The translations under genes and the position numbers were made by a program. A DNA stretch of 64,000 nucleotides from Bufo bufo (taxonomy: Eukaryota; Chordata; Amphibia; Anura; Bufonidae), in assembly GCF_905171765.1 (NCBI RefSeq), contig NC_053392.1, positions 404,464,065 through 404,528,064 on the forward strand, read 5' to 3'. The notes under the pieces were generated by a model. It searched no databases and was not told the DNA's origin. It saw only the letters and a program-made list of their open reading frames with translations. Every line of letters begins with the position of its first letter. Within the stretch, counting starts at the first letter, position 1. This document shows positions 45,326 through 57,639 of this stretch, one piece after another.

Positions 45326-45594
45326 GTCTAGGTTCACATCATGTTTTTTGTCTTACATTTAATGTACAACAAAAAAGTTTCCGTTAAAGAGATGCCTCCA
45401 GCCTTACAGTGGCATCCACCACCATGGAGTTTAATTGTAATTTTTTTTTTAAAGTATACGTTATCGTATACTTTTATTTTTTGCTGGGTTTTGCAAGATG
45501 GAAAAGTATGGTGTACTACACTTTTGCATCCATTTTTCACTACATATACTGTATGTTAAGCATAGGGCATGCACATTATGTGAACCCAGCCTAA
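45323..45594. mobile_element. MITE inserted at the end of the previous one (TAA duplication)
   Basis: The element 45326-45591 begins GTCTAGGTTCACATCATG and ends CATTATGTGAACCCAGCC. TAA flanks it at 45323-45325 and 45592-45594. The left TAA is the last three bases of the neighbouring element's TTAA border, so the two abut exactly. The terminal style fits the PIF/Harbinger-like group. Confidence 0.83.
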
Positions 45595-45856
45595 GCCATA
45601 ATTTCATCCATATTTGTCTACAGTTTAAACATAACCACATCGATGGGTGTCACTGTAGCTTCACTGAGTTTGGGCTTTACTATAGTGGTCAGTATATACA
45701 CTTATGATCAATTTTATAGAGGAACAAAGTGAGGTGATAAATATATACAAACATTCTGCAATTTCTCGTGGTAAAGCTGCATGAGGGATATCATTTTGGA
45801 CAGAGCTCATTTAGATGGATATTCAACATGATTTTTTTTTTTCTGATCGGTCTCTT

Positions 45857-46292
45857 TTAAAGGGGTCATCCCATGATTAATGTGAAAAATTAAAATTGGA
45901 CATCATATAGTACATGACAATTTCTTTCTAACAAAGCTAGAACCAGCCCTGCACCTCACATGGGTCTAGAGATCTCCCCATTCATTGCTCTGATAGATTT
46001 GTATCAAGCTGGCAGCTCAAGGGGAGTGACTTTTCTGCTGCAGATAAGGGGGCGTGTGCACACTCTCCCTATCACAGCTCAGGAGAAGGATGAAACTGAG
46101 CATGTGCGGCCTTCTCAGTGAGCAAGACCAAGAAATAAGAAGAACAAACAGCAGGTGGCGCTATACAGATACATTTTATTGAATAACTCAGTGAATATAC
46201 ATAATTTTTAATTACATGCAATTACAAAAGTATTCAGATACAGGTACTTGTTTGAAAACTGTAGAATATTTTTTGTGGGACAACCCCTTTAA
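45857..46292. mobile_element. TTAA MITE, AAAGGGGTCATCCCATG end
   Basis: TTAAAGGGGTCATCCCATG at 45857 and GTGGGACAACCCCTTTAA ending at 46292 are imperfect inverted copies, flanked by TTAA. The interior holds TGGACATCATATAGTACATG and no coding sequence. Confidence 0.83.
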
Positions 46293-46350
46293 ATGCAGTA
46301 TACCTTATGGGAAGCTACTTCATCACAGCAGTGTATATGCCTAGGACATA

Positions 46351-47914
46351 TACAGGGAGTGCAGAATTATTAGGCAAGTTGTATTTTTGAGGATTAATTT
46401 TATTATTGAACAACAACCATGTTCTCAATGAACCCAAAAAACTCATTAATATCAAAGCTGAATATTTTTGGAAGTAGTTTTTAGTTTGTTTTTAGTTTTA
46501 GCTATTTTAGGGGGATATCTGTGTGTGCAGGTGACTATTACTGTGCATAATTATTAGGCAACTTAACAAAAAACAAATATATACCCATTTCAATTATTTA
46601 TTTTCACTAGTGAAACCAATATAACATCTCAACATTCACAAATATACATTTCTGACATTCAAAAACAAACAAAAACAAATCAGTGACCATATAGCCACCT
46701 TCTTTGCAAAGGACACTCAAAAGCCTGCCATCCATGGATTCTGTCAGTGTTTTGATCTGTTCACCATCAACATTGCGTGCAGCAGCAACCACAGCCTCCC
46801 AGACACTGTTCAGAGAGGTGTACTATTTTCCCTCCTTGTAAATCTCACATTTGATGATGGACCACAGGTTCTCAATGGGGTTCAGATCAGGTGAACAAGG
46901 AGGCCATGTCATTAGATTTTCTTCATTTATACCCTTTCTTGCCAGCCACGCTGTGGAGTACTTGGAACGCGTGGTGATGGAGCATTGTCCTGCATGAAAA
47001 TCATGTTTTTTCTTGAAGGATGCAGACTTCTTCTGTACCACTGCTTGAAGAAGGTGTCTTCCAGAAACTGGCAGTAGGAACTGGGAGTTGAGCTTGACTC
47101 ATCCTCACCCGAAAAGGCCCCACAAGCTCATCTTTGATGATACCAGCCCAAACCAGTACTCCACCTCCACCTTGCTGGCGTCTGAGTCAGACTGGAGGCT
47201 CTCTGCCCTTTACCAATCCAGCCACGGGCCCATCCATCTGGCCCATCAAGACTCACTCTCATTTCATCAGTCCATAAAACCTTAGAAAAATCAGTCTTGA
47301 GATATTTCTTGGCCAGTCTTGACGTTTCAGCTTGTGTGTCTTGTTCAGTGGTGGTCGTCTTTCAGCCTTTCTTACCTTGGCCATGTCTCTGAGTATTGCA
47401 CACCTTGTGCTTTTGGCACTCCAGTGATGTTGCAGCTCTGAAATATGGCCAAACTGGTGGCAAGTGGCATCTTGGCAGCTGCACGCTTGACTTTTCTCAG
47501 TTCATGGGCAGTTATTTTGCGCCTTGGTTTTTCCACACGCTTCTTGCGACCCTGCTGACTATTTTGAATGAAACACTTGATTGTTCGATGATCACGCTTC
47601 AGAAGCTTTGCAATTTTAGGAGTGCTGCATCCCTCTGCAAGATATCTCACTATTTTTGACTTTCTGAGCCTGTCAAGTCCTTCTTTTGACCCATTTTGCC
47701 AAAGGAAAGGAAGTTGCCTAATAATTATGCACACCTAATATAGGGTGTTGATGTCATTAGACCACACCCCTTCTCATTACAGAGATGCACATCACCTAAT
47801 ATGCTTAATTGGTAGTAGGCTTTCGAGCCTATACAGCTTGGAGTAAGACAACATGCATAAAGAGGATGATGTGGTCAAAATACTCATTTGCCTAATAATT
47901 CTGCACTCCCTGTA
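46351..47914 (-). mobile_element. Tc1/mariner DD37E element, copy 1 (1.56 kb)
   Basis: TA at 46351-46352 and 47913-47914 flank CAGGGAGTGCAGAATTATTA and its exact inverse. The transposase lies on the - strand. The second copy at 49454-51020 is in the opposite orientation. The termini and DD37E catalytic spacing match what I know of the vertebrate TRT family; that family assignment is inference. The terminal repeats are in better condition than the coding region. Confidence 0.95.
46680..47694 (-). pseudogene. DD37E transposase, copy 1, multiply frameshifted
   Basis: The ATG at 47694 matches that of copy 2, and the stop at 46680-46682 matches too. A one-base deletion near codon 11, another near the VPKST block (~47415) and further small indels near 46960-47030 break the frame, so only pieces are open. 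Recognisable blocks are SKIVRYLAEGCSTPKIAKLL (helix-turn-helix), GRKKRVEKPRRK (basic, nuclear-localisation-like), a WTDEMR-type first Asp, and [14 protein letters not shown] with the Glu. It preserves a TGC codon where copy 2 has TGA, which identifies copy 2's stop as a mutation. Confidence 0.92.
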
Positions 47915-49453
47915 TTTGGTACATTCTATACAAACTTGATATCAATAAGACTTTAAAGTGTATTATTGTCTCCATTTCCCCTCTGCTTTCACGTCATATG
48001 TAACGTATATGCAGTGATATGGATAAAGTGTGGGGCCACATGTAGCAGCTGACGTGCGGCCACCTTGAGGTGAAAACTGCAATCAAACAGATTTTTTTCC
48101 CCTGAAAAATACAGCAGATACATGTGACAGTTTTGCCAACAAGGATTTTATAAGCAGAATACCTCCAAACTTACAAAGTTTGATGGAGAATGGCAGGACA
48201 TTCAGGTTTTTATGAAAGTGGAGACACCACAGACCTTTATGGCAGCCATACTATGGCTCTATGCATTATATGGCTATGTGCAACACTTTAGACTGGATAT
48301 TCCACTAATGTTATAATCACCCAACACAGAAATTAGAATGTTGTCAGATTTCTAATTATCTAATTATATCTATGTATGTTTGACAGAATTTTCTTAATTA
48401 AAATGATCTACATGTAATGGTATAAATATATATAGTATTACCATTAAAGGACATGTTGTCAGATTTTTCAGTTTGCAGCTCAAGCCAGGCATCATCATAC
48501 TGTTGATGGTTTATCATTAGATAAGCAAATCTGCAGTATTTCTACAGAAACATTTCACTGTGGTTGACCCATAAGGCAATTTGAGTGACTTATTTCTGAC
48601 AGCTAATTACTGCATAAAATATGATCATCAATGAATGCAAATGATGATAATGAAATCATACATTCCTGACTCCTGTGTATTCATAATACAGAGATTATTT
48701 AGTATTAAGTATGATTTTATATTAATTGGACACTTTGTCTATTTTACTTCTAGACTATATGTGCTGGGATTAGGACAGCACTATAGGACCTCATGCACAT
48801 TGCTTACTGTACCTACATGTGCCAATGATTTTATTCAATATTTTAGGAGCCTCACGTTGCACCTGTGAATAGAGCCAGTGTTGATCACAGGAGGACCCTG
48901 GACATTTTTCTTTTTACATTAATCTAAAAATGTGCATGGAAAGAGGTATTGTGGACTGTAATCTGTAGACACCCACTGCTTTCCACTCACCATAATATCC
49001 ACATGAAATATGATTCTGTGTCTAACTTTCATAAAACTGTATCCTTTAGAGTGAAATATTACCAGCTATGTACCAACCTTTAGAAACAGTTTCAGGACTT
49101 CTTCTAAATAGTTACGAGAATTATATGAAAATAAGAAGATACAGTAAAAGAGAAAGTTCTGTGTATGTAGGCAGAATATTGTGGATTCAAACATAGCGAT
49201 AAAGAGATGGGTCAATAAAAGATAGCTGAAGAAATTCTGAGAGATAAATAAATACAAAAGAGATAGATACCTAACAGGAAAAAAATGGCCTTGTTGCCAG
49301 CAGCAGCCAATCACAGCACGGCTTTCATTATGTCATAGCCGTTTCAGAACATCGGAATGTCTAGACCTATGTATGTCAACTGATTTATTAATATATTTAG
49401 GTTTCTTCTACTCGGGTACACATTCATAGACTTGCAGTATATGCAGGGGGTCC
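47915..49453. other. No gene seen between the two DD37E copies
   Basis: AT-rich unique-looking sequence. Short stretches near 48040 and 48180 have compositions seen in MITEs, but no boundaries are readable. No coding region is supported. Confidence 0.35.
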
Positions 49454-51020
49454 TACACTGCGTGCAGAATTATTAGGCAAATGAGTATTTTGACCACATC
49501 ATCCTCTTTATGCATGTTGTCTTACTCCAAGCTGTATAGGCTCGAAAGCCTACTACCAATTAAGCATATTAGGTGATGTGCATCTCTGTAATGAGAAGGG
49601 GTGTGGTCTAATGACATCAACACCCTATATTAGGTGTGCATAATTATTAGGCAACTTCCTTTCCTTTGGCAAAATGGGTCAAAAGAAGGACTTGACAGGC
49701 TCAGAAAAGTCAAAAATAGTGAGATATCTTGCAGAGGGATGCAGTACTCCTAAAATTGCAAAGCTTCTGAAGCGTGATCATCGAACAATCAAGCGTTTCA
49801 TTCAAAATAGTCAACAGGGTCGCAAGAAGCGCGTGGAAAAACCAAGGCGCAAAATAACTGCCCATGAACTGAGAAAAGTCAAGCGTGCAGCTGCCAAGAT
49901 GCCACTTGCCACCAGTTTGGCCATATTTCAGAGCTGCAACATCACTGGAGTGCCCAAAAGCACAAGGTGTGCAATACTCAGAGACATGGCCAAGGTAAGA
50001 AAGGCTGAAGGACGACCACCACTGAACAAGACACACAAGCTGAAACGTCAAGACTGGGCCAAGAAATATCTCAAGACTGATTTTTCTAAGGTTTTATGGA
50101 CTGATGAAATGAGAGTGAGTCTTGATGGGCCAGATGGATGGGCCCGTGGCTGGATTGGTAAAGGGCAGAGAGCTCCAGTCCGACTCAGACGCCAGCAAGG
50201 TGGAGGTGGAGTACTGGTTTGGGCTGGTATTATCAAAGATGAGCTTGTGGGGCCTTTTCGAGTTGAGGATGGAGTCAAGCTCAACTCCCAGTCCTACTGA
50301 CAGTTTCTTGAAGACACCTTCTTCAAGCAGTGGTACAGGAAGAAGTCTGCATCCTTCAAGAAAAACATGATTTTCATGCAGGACAATGCTCCATCACACG
50401 CGCCCAAGTACTCCACAGCGTGGCTGGCAAGAAAGGGTATAAAAGAAGAAAATCTAATGACATGGCCTCCTTGTTCACCTGATCTGAACCCCATTGAGAA
50501 CCTGTGGTCCATCATCAAATGTGAGATTTACAAGGAGGGAAAACAGTACACCTCTCTGAACAGTGTCTGGGAGGCTGTGGTTGCTGCTGCACGCAATGTT
50601 GATGGTGAACAGATCAAAACACTGACAGAATCCATGGATGGCAGGCTTTTGAGTGTCCTTGCAAAGAAAGGTGGCTATATTGGTCACTGATTTGTTTTTG
50701 TTTTGTTTTTGATTGTCAGAAATGTATATTTGTGAATGTTGAGATGTTATATTGGTTTCACTGGAAAAAATAAATAATTGAAATGGGTATATATTTGTTT
50801 TTTGTTAAGTTGCCTAATAATTATGCACAGTAATAGTCACCTGCACACACAGATATCCCCCTAAAATAGCTAAAACTAAAAACAAACTAAAAACTACTTC
50901 CAAAAATATTCAGCTTTGATATCAATGAGTTTTTTGGGTTCATTGAGAACATGGTTGTTGTTCAATAATAAAATTAATCCTCAAAAATACAACTTGCCTA
51001 ATAATTCTGAACTCCCTGTA
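49454..51020 (+). mobile_element. Tc1/mariner DD37E element, copy 2 (1.56 kb)
   Basis: TA at 49454-49455 and 51019-51020 bound the element. The left end CACTGCGTGCAGAATTATTA and the right end AATTCTGAACTCCCTG have drifted from the copy-1 termini (CAGGGAGTGCAGAATTATTA) at a few positions, which may weaken transposase cleavage. The rest of the terminal repeats and the coding region are well preserved. The orientation is opposite to copy 1. Confidence 0.95.
49674..50690 (+). pseudogene. DD37E transposase, copy 2, one nonsense codon
   Basis: The frame 49674-50690 would encode 338 residues, the usual length for Tc1/mariner transposases, and is open except for a TGA at codon 209 (50298-50300). Copy 1 has TGC (Cys) there. 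Order of parts: helix-turn-helix at about 12-45 (STPKIAKLLKRDHRTIKRFI), basic GRKKRVEKPRRK at 49-60, a second DNA-binding helix region to ~110, D144 in WTDEMR, a glycine-rich QQGGGGVLVW box, D237 in FMQDNAPSH and E275 in PDLNPIEN. D237 and E275 are separated by 37 residues, hence DD37E. No frameshift was seen. Read-through or reinitiation at M232 would not give a full catalytic triad from one polypeptide without suppression of the stop. It is the least damaged transposase in the window. Confidence 0.94.
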
Positions 51021-51756
51021 TAGATGAAGCGATCCTCTGTTATTTTCATGGCAGCTTACTACTTTCAGATTGTAGTGAACTGAGCTACTGAATGTCATTG
51101 CTGACAACTAGGGAATTGTTAGAGACTGATAGAAGTGCTACATGGTGGGCATTTGACGAGCAAGGATCCCCATATACTTGCAGAGAGCTGCCGTTGTCTG
51201 TGTAGACCTGTACAGTCTGGTATTTGTCCCTTATACTTCAGTGTTTTGCCATTTCAAACTTCCATTTAGCTCTTTTAAAATTTGTCATATTTGTGTCCAG
51301 AGACATGTCTAGTATATACGTGCTGTATGTGCACAAATAAATGATATAAAGGAAAATATAGCAGCATCCCGGCATGATGTCCTCTACACAGGTCACAGAG
51401 CATGTCCAGGACACTCTCCCATATAAACCAAGGAGTTGTCTCCAGATACCAGTTTCCTATGTTACATGTGGCTGCTAGAAAGCACATTTCACGTCGCAGA
51501 GCAGAAGCTTAGGCAATATGTCTGTTCTAATTATCTACCAAAAGTAAAATACTGATTAAATAAAATAAAAATACAATAAAAAAATTAAAACTAATGAAAA
51601 AAATATGTCAATATCTGGTTTAATAAATAAAAAAATATCTAGGTGGCACATAGACCATGGAAATAAGAATGGAAATTTTCTCAGATTTTGTTGCTGGTGG
51701 CATTCAGAGAACTAGAAAATGTTTTTCTGTAATTACTGTACTCAAACATATTGAGG
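51021..51756. other. No gene seen
   Basis: AT-rich sequence without recognised features. Confidence 0.3.
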
Positions 51757-51990
51757 GACATTTATCAAGACTAGCATATCCATACATCAGTCTTAATCTC
51801 ACAGCACTGGATTGAGATGTGCCTAATTTATCAAATTGGGAGCATCTCTGCCCTGCCGTACGCCAGATACTAAAGTCTGCAGTATGCCAGCTACAGGCGA
51901 AAGTTATAGTAAATGTGGCGGGCGGCACAAAGCCCCGTCCCATCCCACTAAGCCCTTTCGCTGCACTCTTCCAAAGTATGAGAACCTTAA
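51757..51990. mobile_element. Fragment of the GGGTCATTTATTA MITE family
   Basis: GGGACATTTATCAAGACTAG resembles the left end at 4156. Internal words TGTGCCTAATTTATCAA and TTCCAAAGTATGAGAA follow. The right terminus is missing. Confidence 0.5.
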
Positions 51991-54590
51991 AAAGTCTGAT
52001 TTGTAACTATTATTTAAATTATATAACCACAATTGTAATTATTTCAGTACTTGCAGAAGAAGCTAAATGTCACATCATAGGCTGCTAAATTGCATATTAA
52101 ACCATAATATTGCACATTAATTACTTTGCTAAGTAGAACACATGCTATATAAACTGTAAAAAAGAACATTTCTTTCACGTGTTTAGACCAAAGTGTGATA
52201 TTTCTAGCAGAAAGAACAACTTAATCCAAAGTAAATGATGGCAGATGTATTATGATGCTCATAGCAATTGATTATAGACAGATTAAGGTGGTGTGAAATC
52301 CACAATGGTCGCAGCATGTACCTCTGTAATAAACCAGGGTTAGTGCTGAGAAAACTAATGATTATTTGTCTGGTGCAGGCATTAGTAATGCATCACCTTG
52401 TGTAAATGCTTTCAGGTTGACGATTGGTTTCATCCCATTATGTGAGCTCCTTGGAATGAATACATAATATGCTTTGTTACACTAAACTAGACTATTGTCC
52501 ATATTCCATATAATCGTTGGGAATGCAGATGCTATTTTACCCTTAGAAAAGTTTGCTGCTCTGTACTGTTCTATGTAAAGTCCCTGAGATCCAGAAAGTG
52601 TTTGTTTAATCTCCCAGAAGCTGAAGAGCAAATAATTATAATTTTGAGTTTTTAAACAGAAAAAGGCAAGTGTTCATCTTCTTCTGAGTATTTGTTAAAC
52701 TAAGGAAAGTTTACACAGCTTGTGCTGAATTATTTTCTATGAAATTGAGCCCCTTTCTCTGATTTATACTATATCCACTTGCCAATTCTCCCACTCACTT
52801 CATAGCAGTATGCTAGAAAGTAAGAAGCTGTCTGTCAAACCATAAGGCCTGTCTTTTTCTTGGAACATGTCTTAATTATGTATATTCACTTCTAATTGTT
52901 CTATGATATCAGGGTAATGTTGAAACCATTACTCTAAGATGGATATTCACCCTTGACAATGTTTTTTTTTTTTTTATCTAAATAGGTCCAAACTTCTGAA
53001 TTGATACATTTCTTAATATATTTTCATAGTGGACTGACCTATGGGGGTTATTTATTATATGGGTGGGTCTCATTTACCATGTACTACACCTGTTGTAGGA
53101 ATAGAAAATGGTCTAAATGTAACACAGAAAGGAAGCTGTCTTACATTTAGAAGCTGCAGTGGATCCGCCGAAGTTATGTAGAGTCCTGTGCCTTTCCCAC
53201 GACAGGTATATTCTCTATTCAATGGTGTCCACTGCGTTGCGCTGTAGTCAGGGAGACCTGTTCTGGAGGCATTACTGTTGGGAGTGGCAGTGTGCAGGGA
53301 TGCCAGTCCAATTAGGCATGGCGCTGGTGTCACGTGTGTGTGCTGGCATCACTAAGGGGACACGTGATAGGCTGGGCCAATCAAATTCTGTGCATGCCTT
53401 CATGTTACTTCTGGGGGCATATTGAAATGTGCGACTTTTGGTCGCAGTCGCTTTTGATTGGTACTCTTGCTCACTAACTTGCAAGCTTTTTGACCTCTGA
53501 CCTCTGATCCTTGCTTGTACCTGACTTCACTTTTGACTTTTAAATCTGTCCCTATTCTAGCCTTCTGGTATATGACTATGGCTTGGCTTTGATTTTGTGT
53601 TTGTCTTGCTTTTGGTGTTGTATTTTGATTGTTTCCAGTTTGGCATTGGTTCTCATCATTTTTTCTGAAGCTGTCTTGGTAGTGTCTTACTATTCTCCCA
53701 GGTACTGTGCACTTGGCTGGTTAGGGACCACCACCCAGTTGGATGCCATAGATTAGGGTGGATCATCCAAGTAGGTAGGGATAGTGGTGGGTTGGAGATT
53801 GGGGAGTGAATTTATCCCTACCCTCTCATGACACAACCGATGTAAAGTGTGTGTTTCTAAGGGATGGATAAACAGTCAATTGGAACTAGTTGTGGAAACT
53901 ATAGAGATATTTGGGTAGATTTAAGATTCAAAATGTGCCAATAACTGGTATAAAAATAGCTGCTTTGCACCACATTTATTAACTGTGTTAGACAAGGGTG
54001 TATGTCTTTGAGGGAAAGGGGGAACGGTTTAGATGCAACATTGTGTACTAAAAATGTGACGATACCCAGCATTTTTTCAAGTAAACTAAGCCATATGGTT
54101 TAAAGTTTGTATAAAGATATGCCAAATTATTATCTACAATCAGCCACGATAATAAATGTAGCACATTTTAAGACTAATTTTTATTCGAAATGTACACTGT
54201 TTTACTTTTAATCAGTATCATATAAATTCATAAAGAGGAAGGGAAAAATCTGCCCCCCCCCCCTTGTTATTTATGTGTTCCATTGTGTATTGTTGGATCT
54301 GGATACTTGGATACTTCAGAAATCTCGCCACAGTCCCGACGTAGGGTAAAATAAAAGCCCCAGTAGGAAGTCTAAAAAATCATGCTGAGTGAATAAAAGT
54401 TACCTTTGGGAGTGCTGTGATGTCAAGTGTATTGCTTTGACTCAGGATTTTGGGGTCTATATTGCAGGCACACCACCTTAATTACAGCTATACTGTACTC
54501 TCTATTAGTTATAACACTGACTAATTCCGTATATTAACCATTTAAAGTGCGGATCATTTATTCTTATGCAGATGATGAGAGTGCTACCAT
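51991..54590. other. No gene seen; mostly unique, one low-complexity stretch
   Basis: 52180-52540 is repeat-free with TAAT and TGATTA words (AACTAATGATTATTTGTCTG) and may be a conserved non-coding block, unproven. 53440-53700 is T/G-rich with degenerate direct repeats (TTTGACCTCTGACC types), which could be the relic of a retroelement LTR, unproven. A ten-C run is at ~54253. No coding exon is supported. Confidence 0.35.
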
Positions 54591-54849
54591 TAAGGCCTTT
54601 TGCACACGGCCGTTTTTTGGCCATTTCGTGCATTGGGGACAGAAACACCACGGAAGCACTCTCACTACTCTCATAGTGATTGAGTGCCTCCGTTCTGCAC
54701 CGCAGCTTCGGATTTAAGACCCATTCAAGTAAACGGGTCCGCATGCGTGCTGCGGTCAGCACACGGCCGGTGCCTGCATATTGTGGATCCGCTGTTTGCG
54801 GGCCGCAATATGGGCCACGGCCGGCAACAGACGTGTGCATGAGGTCTAA
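54591..54849. mobile_element. Foldback MITE with TAA duplication
   Basis: The element 54594-54846 begins GGCCTTTTGCACACGGCCG and ends GACGTGTGCATGAGGTC. TAA is at 54591-54593 and 54847-54849. GGATTTAAGACCCATTCAAG and TTGTGGATCCGC lie inside. It belongs to the PIF/Harbinger-like group. Confidence 0.85.
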
Positions 54850-55351
54850 CTCAGTGATCAATTTGATTGCTTAGAGAAGATTGCTAGTGATTTCTTAAAA
54901 TCTGCAAAGGTAAAATGGATTTGTAACCAATTGTTTGCTAAAGGTGAGGTTGAGCATTTTATTTAAAAAATGCTCTGAAAAGAGGTTGAATTATAGGATT
55001 GGCAAACATTGTTTTCCTGGCATTTTGTTGGCATCTTAACAGCTTTTTTTTATCTAGGTGATGATTGAAAAGCCTACATGCACAGTGATTTTGTTTGTGG
55101 CATTGTTATTAAAATTCAACATTGGACTGCAAAAATGCTTGAAAAAAAATGCTGTGACAAACACTTGCAGTTCATTGCCTTTTCTTCCATGCATTTAAAA
55201 GCACTGAAAGATCATTTATTTATTCATCATAAAAAATGTCTTATTTGACAATTTCTGAACTATCAAACATGGCTGCGCTGCTTAACGTTACGTTAAGTGC
55301 TGTATTACATTGGCAGATTGTCTGCCAGATGATTGCTAACAAGTGTTCATC

Positions 55352-55644
55352 TAAAGCCTCATGCATACGTCCGTGGAACACGGACCGTGTGATACCAGCC
55401 TGGATTACTTCTGAGTGCAGGAGCGCACTGCGTCATTGGTTGCTATGATGCCGTGCGCTTCCTACTGCCGCCGCAGTACAGTAATACACTGGTATAGATC
55501 ATACCAGTGTATTAATGTACTGCAGCGGCAGCAGGAAGCGCACGGCATCATAGCAACCAATGACGCAGTGCGCTCCTGCACTCAGAAGTAATCCAGGCTG
55601 GTATCACATGGTCCGTGTTCCACGGATGTGTGCATGAGGCTTAA
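55352..55644. mobile_element. Near-perfect foldback MITE with TAA duplication
   Basis: The element 55355-55641 begins AGCCTCATGCATACGTCCGT and ends ACGGATGTGTGCATGAGGCT. TAA is on both sides (55352-55354, 55642-55644). The arms stay paired to the centre at ~55500 (AATACACTGGTATAGATCAT). Long stretches such as TGGATTACTTCTGAGTGCAG are exact complements, so this copy looks young. Confidence 0.93.
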
Positions 55645-55920
55645 TACTACCACAATTACTTGATAAACAAGCAAGCACTCATTCATCAGGCAATTGTGAT
55701 CTCGCGTAATCACGATCTGCTGCCAACAAACAACTAGATTGCATGGGACGAGCAATGGTATAACGATCGCTCCTCCCCATACTGTGAAAAAGATTGCAGC
55801 ATGTAATAGCAGCAGTCTCCTCTGCTAGCGAGCAGGCAATTGCTGGGAAGGAACGTTTCCTTCACGACAATCGCCATTAGGATCGCTAAATGTAATACAG
55901 GCTGGGCTAATCTCGTCTAA
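55645..55920. mobile_element. MITE fragment beside the TAA-flanked foldback
   Basis: AAACAAGCAAGCACTCATTC, GTAATCACGATCTGCTGCC, GGCAATTGCTGGGAAGGAAC and ACGACAATCGCC are shared with 4889-5590 and 56507-56870. Since the neighbouring MITE begins within the family's left arm, this is probably the same element split by that insertion. Confidence 0.55.
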
Positions 55921-56506
55921 TGGTGATACAGTTAACTTGCTAGGTGTGCAAACTGCAAGTTCTTTCTAAAAAGTATCAAACCATTATCAATAATGCAGTT
56001 TATAATCCGTCAAGTTATGTAACCATATTTGAATCTAAAATTCCACAGACTTCCATATTGAGAACACTCAGAAGTATGAGAGAAGAGCCTGTTGTCTGCC
56101 AAGTCTCAAAAGTACCATTACACAACTATGGCAAATATGACAGAATTCCATAACTATCTTTAATGATTTATAAGTATCAACTTTTGTGGAAAAAAATGTT
56201 TGGCATTTCAGTGTGATAACTAGCCCTTATATTGCATTCACACCTTCTGACGCCAAGTGTGTAGCATTTCAGCTTATCTTTGCCTTGATAAGCCTTGCTT
56301 GCCAAGGCTAGGAGAATTGTGTTCCTTCACTGACTTGCACACTTGAGTATCACAGAATCCTCTGTTGGGCCCAATAGATTGATTAATTAATGGGTCCTAA
56401 ATGCAACAGGGCCCCAAAGGTCTAGCAGACCACACCTCATTATGAGCTGAGTTTAAAGCCGGTCTCTTTAACCCCTAAAATGTCTTTTTAAGGGTTTCAC
56501 AAGTGA

Positions 56507-56870
56507 AGCCTGTATTAGACAGGCAGATCAGCAAACCATTGTCGGGAGAAGTGTTCCCCCCTTGGCAATCGCTTGCTAGCTAGTGAAGGAGACCATTGCT
56601 ATTACATGCAGTGATCTCCTCTGCAGCATGGGGCAGAATGATCTCTATGCCATTGTTTGTCCACATACTGTCTAGTGGTTTGCCGATCACTAATAGACAG
56701 CATGATCTGCCCCGGCAAGCGCTGATTTTTAAGCATGCTTAAAAATCTGAATTGCCCGGCTCGTTCATCGGGCAATCGGTGGCAGTATTACACTGCAAGA
56801 TGATCGTTAATAAGCGTTCATGCAAACGTTCAGGATTATCAGCCAAAATATCGGTCAATATAATACAGCC
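56507..56870. mobile_element. MITE with AGCCTGTATTA ends
   Basis: AGCCTGTATTAGACAGGC at the left resembles the inverted right end (ATAATACAGCC). Internal dyads include CCATTGTCGGGAAG/CTTGGCAATCG-like and GCATGATCTGC. The right end is followed by TTA. It is the most complete copy of the family fragmented at 4889, 16347 and 55645. Confidence 0.65.
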
Positions 56871-57639
56871 TTAACCTTTATCAGATCTTATTGATACAGT
56901 ATGTCCTGTGTATGCAAGGAAAATAAAGTTTACAATTGAATGTGGATATGTACAAGTGCTTTATAGGTCTAAGATGGGTCCTCTGGTGGAATTGAAGTGC
57001 CAGTGTTTTTCTGAATGCAATCAGAATCAGTTCAACTTTTCATTGGAATATCTTTGCCTTTCAAGCTTTTTCTGTATGTTTCATTCACAACATACATCCT
57101 TGGAGTCCACGTCTTGGCAATTCTCTTATTAATGTAATAGAATGCCTCATGCCTAAACCTATTCCCACCAAAGCCACTATTTTGGACCAGACTCTGTACT
57201 TTGTTAGTGGTACCTTTTGTCAATATATTTTGTATTTATGTATGAAAAAAACTGAAATTGTTTACATTTAAATGTATTTGCTGTTTAAAGGAGTTATCCT
57301 GCACAAATTATTGCTATGCAATGAATAGAACATTTAAAATGAAGTATTATTGTCATATACATGTAGTAAAACTATTGTTACTTTTTTCGTATGTACATTT
57401 CCTGTTTATCCTTCGGGCTCACCTTCTCCTGCATTCAATGGTGGACTAACAGGCCCAGTAGCTTTCCTGCTTTCTTCCCTTCCACTCTTTGTATAGATAA
57501 GCAGGTAACTGCAGTAAAGTGATCTGTACAGACCAAGAAGTGGGGCCTATTGATAAGCTTAGTGGCCAGTGCGAAAACTGCAAGACATTATGTATTTCTT
57601 TAAATAAAGATATTGACATGGAAAATTAAAAATAACATA
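56871..57639. other. No gene seen
   Basis: AT-rich. TTTAAAGGAGTTATCCTGCA near 57286 looks like the left end of a TTAA-type MITE, but no matching right end was found. Open frames here are short and featureless. Confidence 0.35.

Noticed and set aside
53440..53840. Possible LTR or SINE of the TTGACCTCTGACC type
   Set aside because: No terminal TG...CA pair, primer-binding site, A/B boxes or target duplication could be read.
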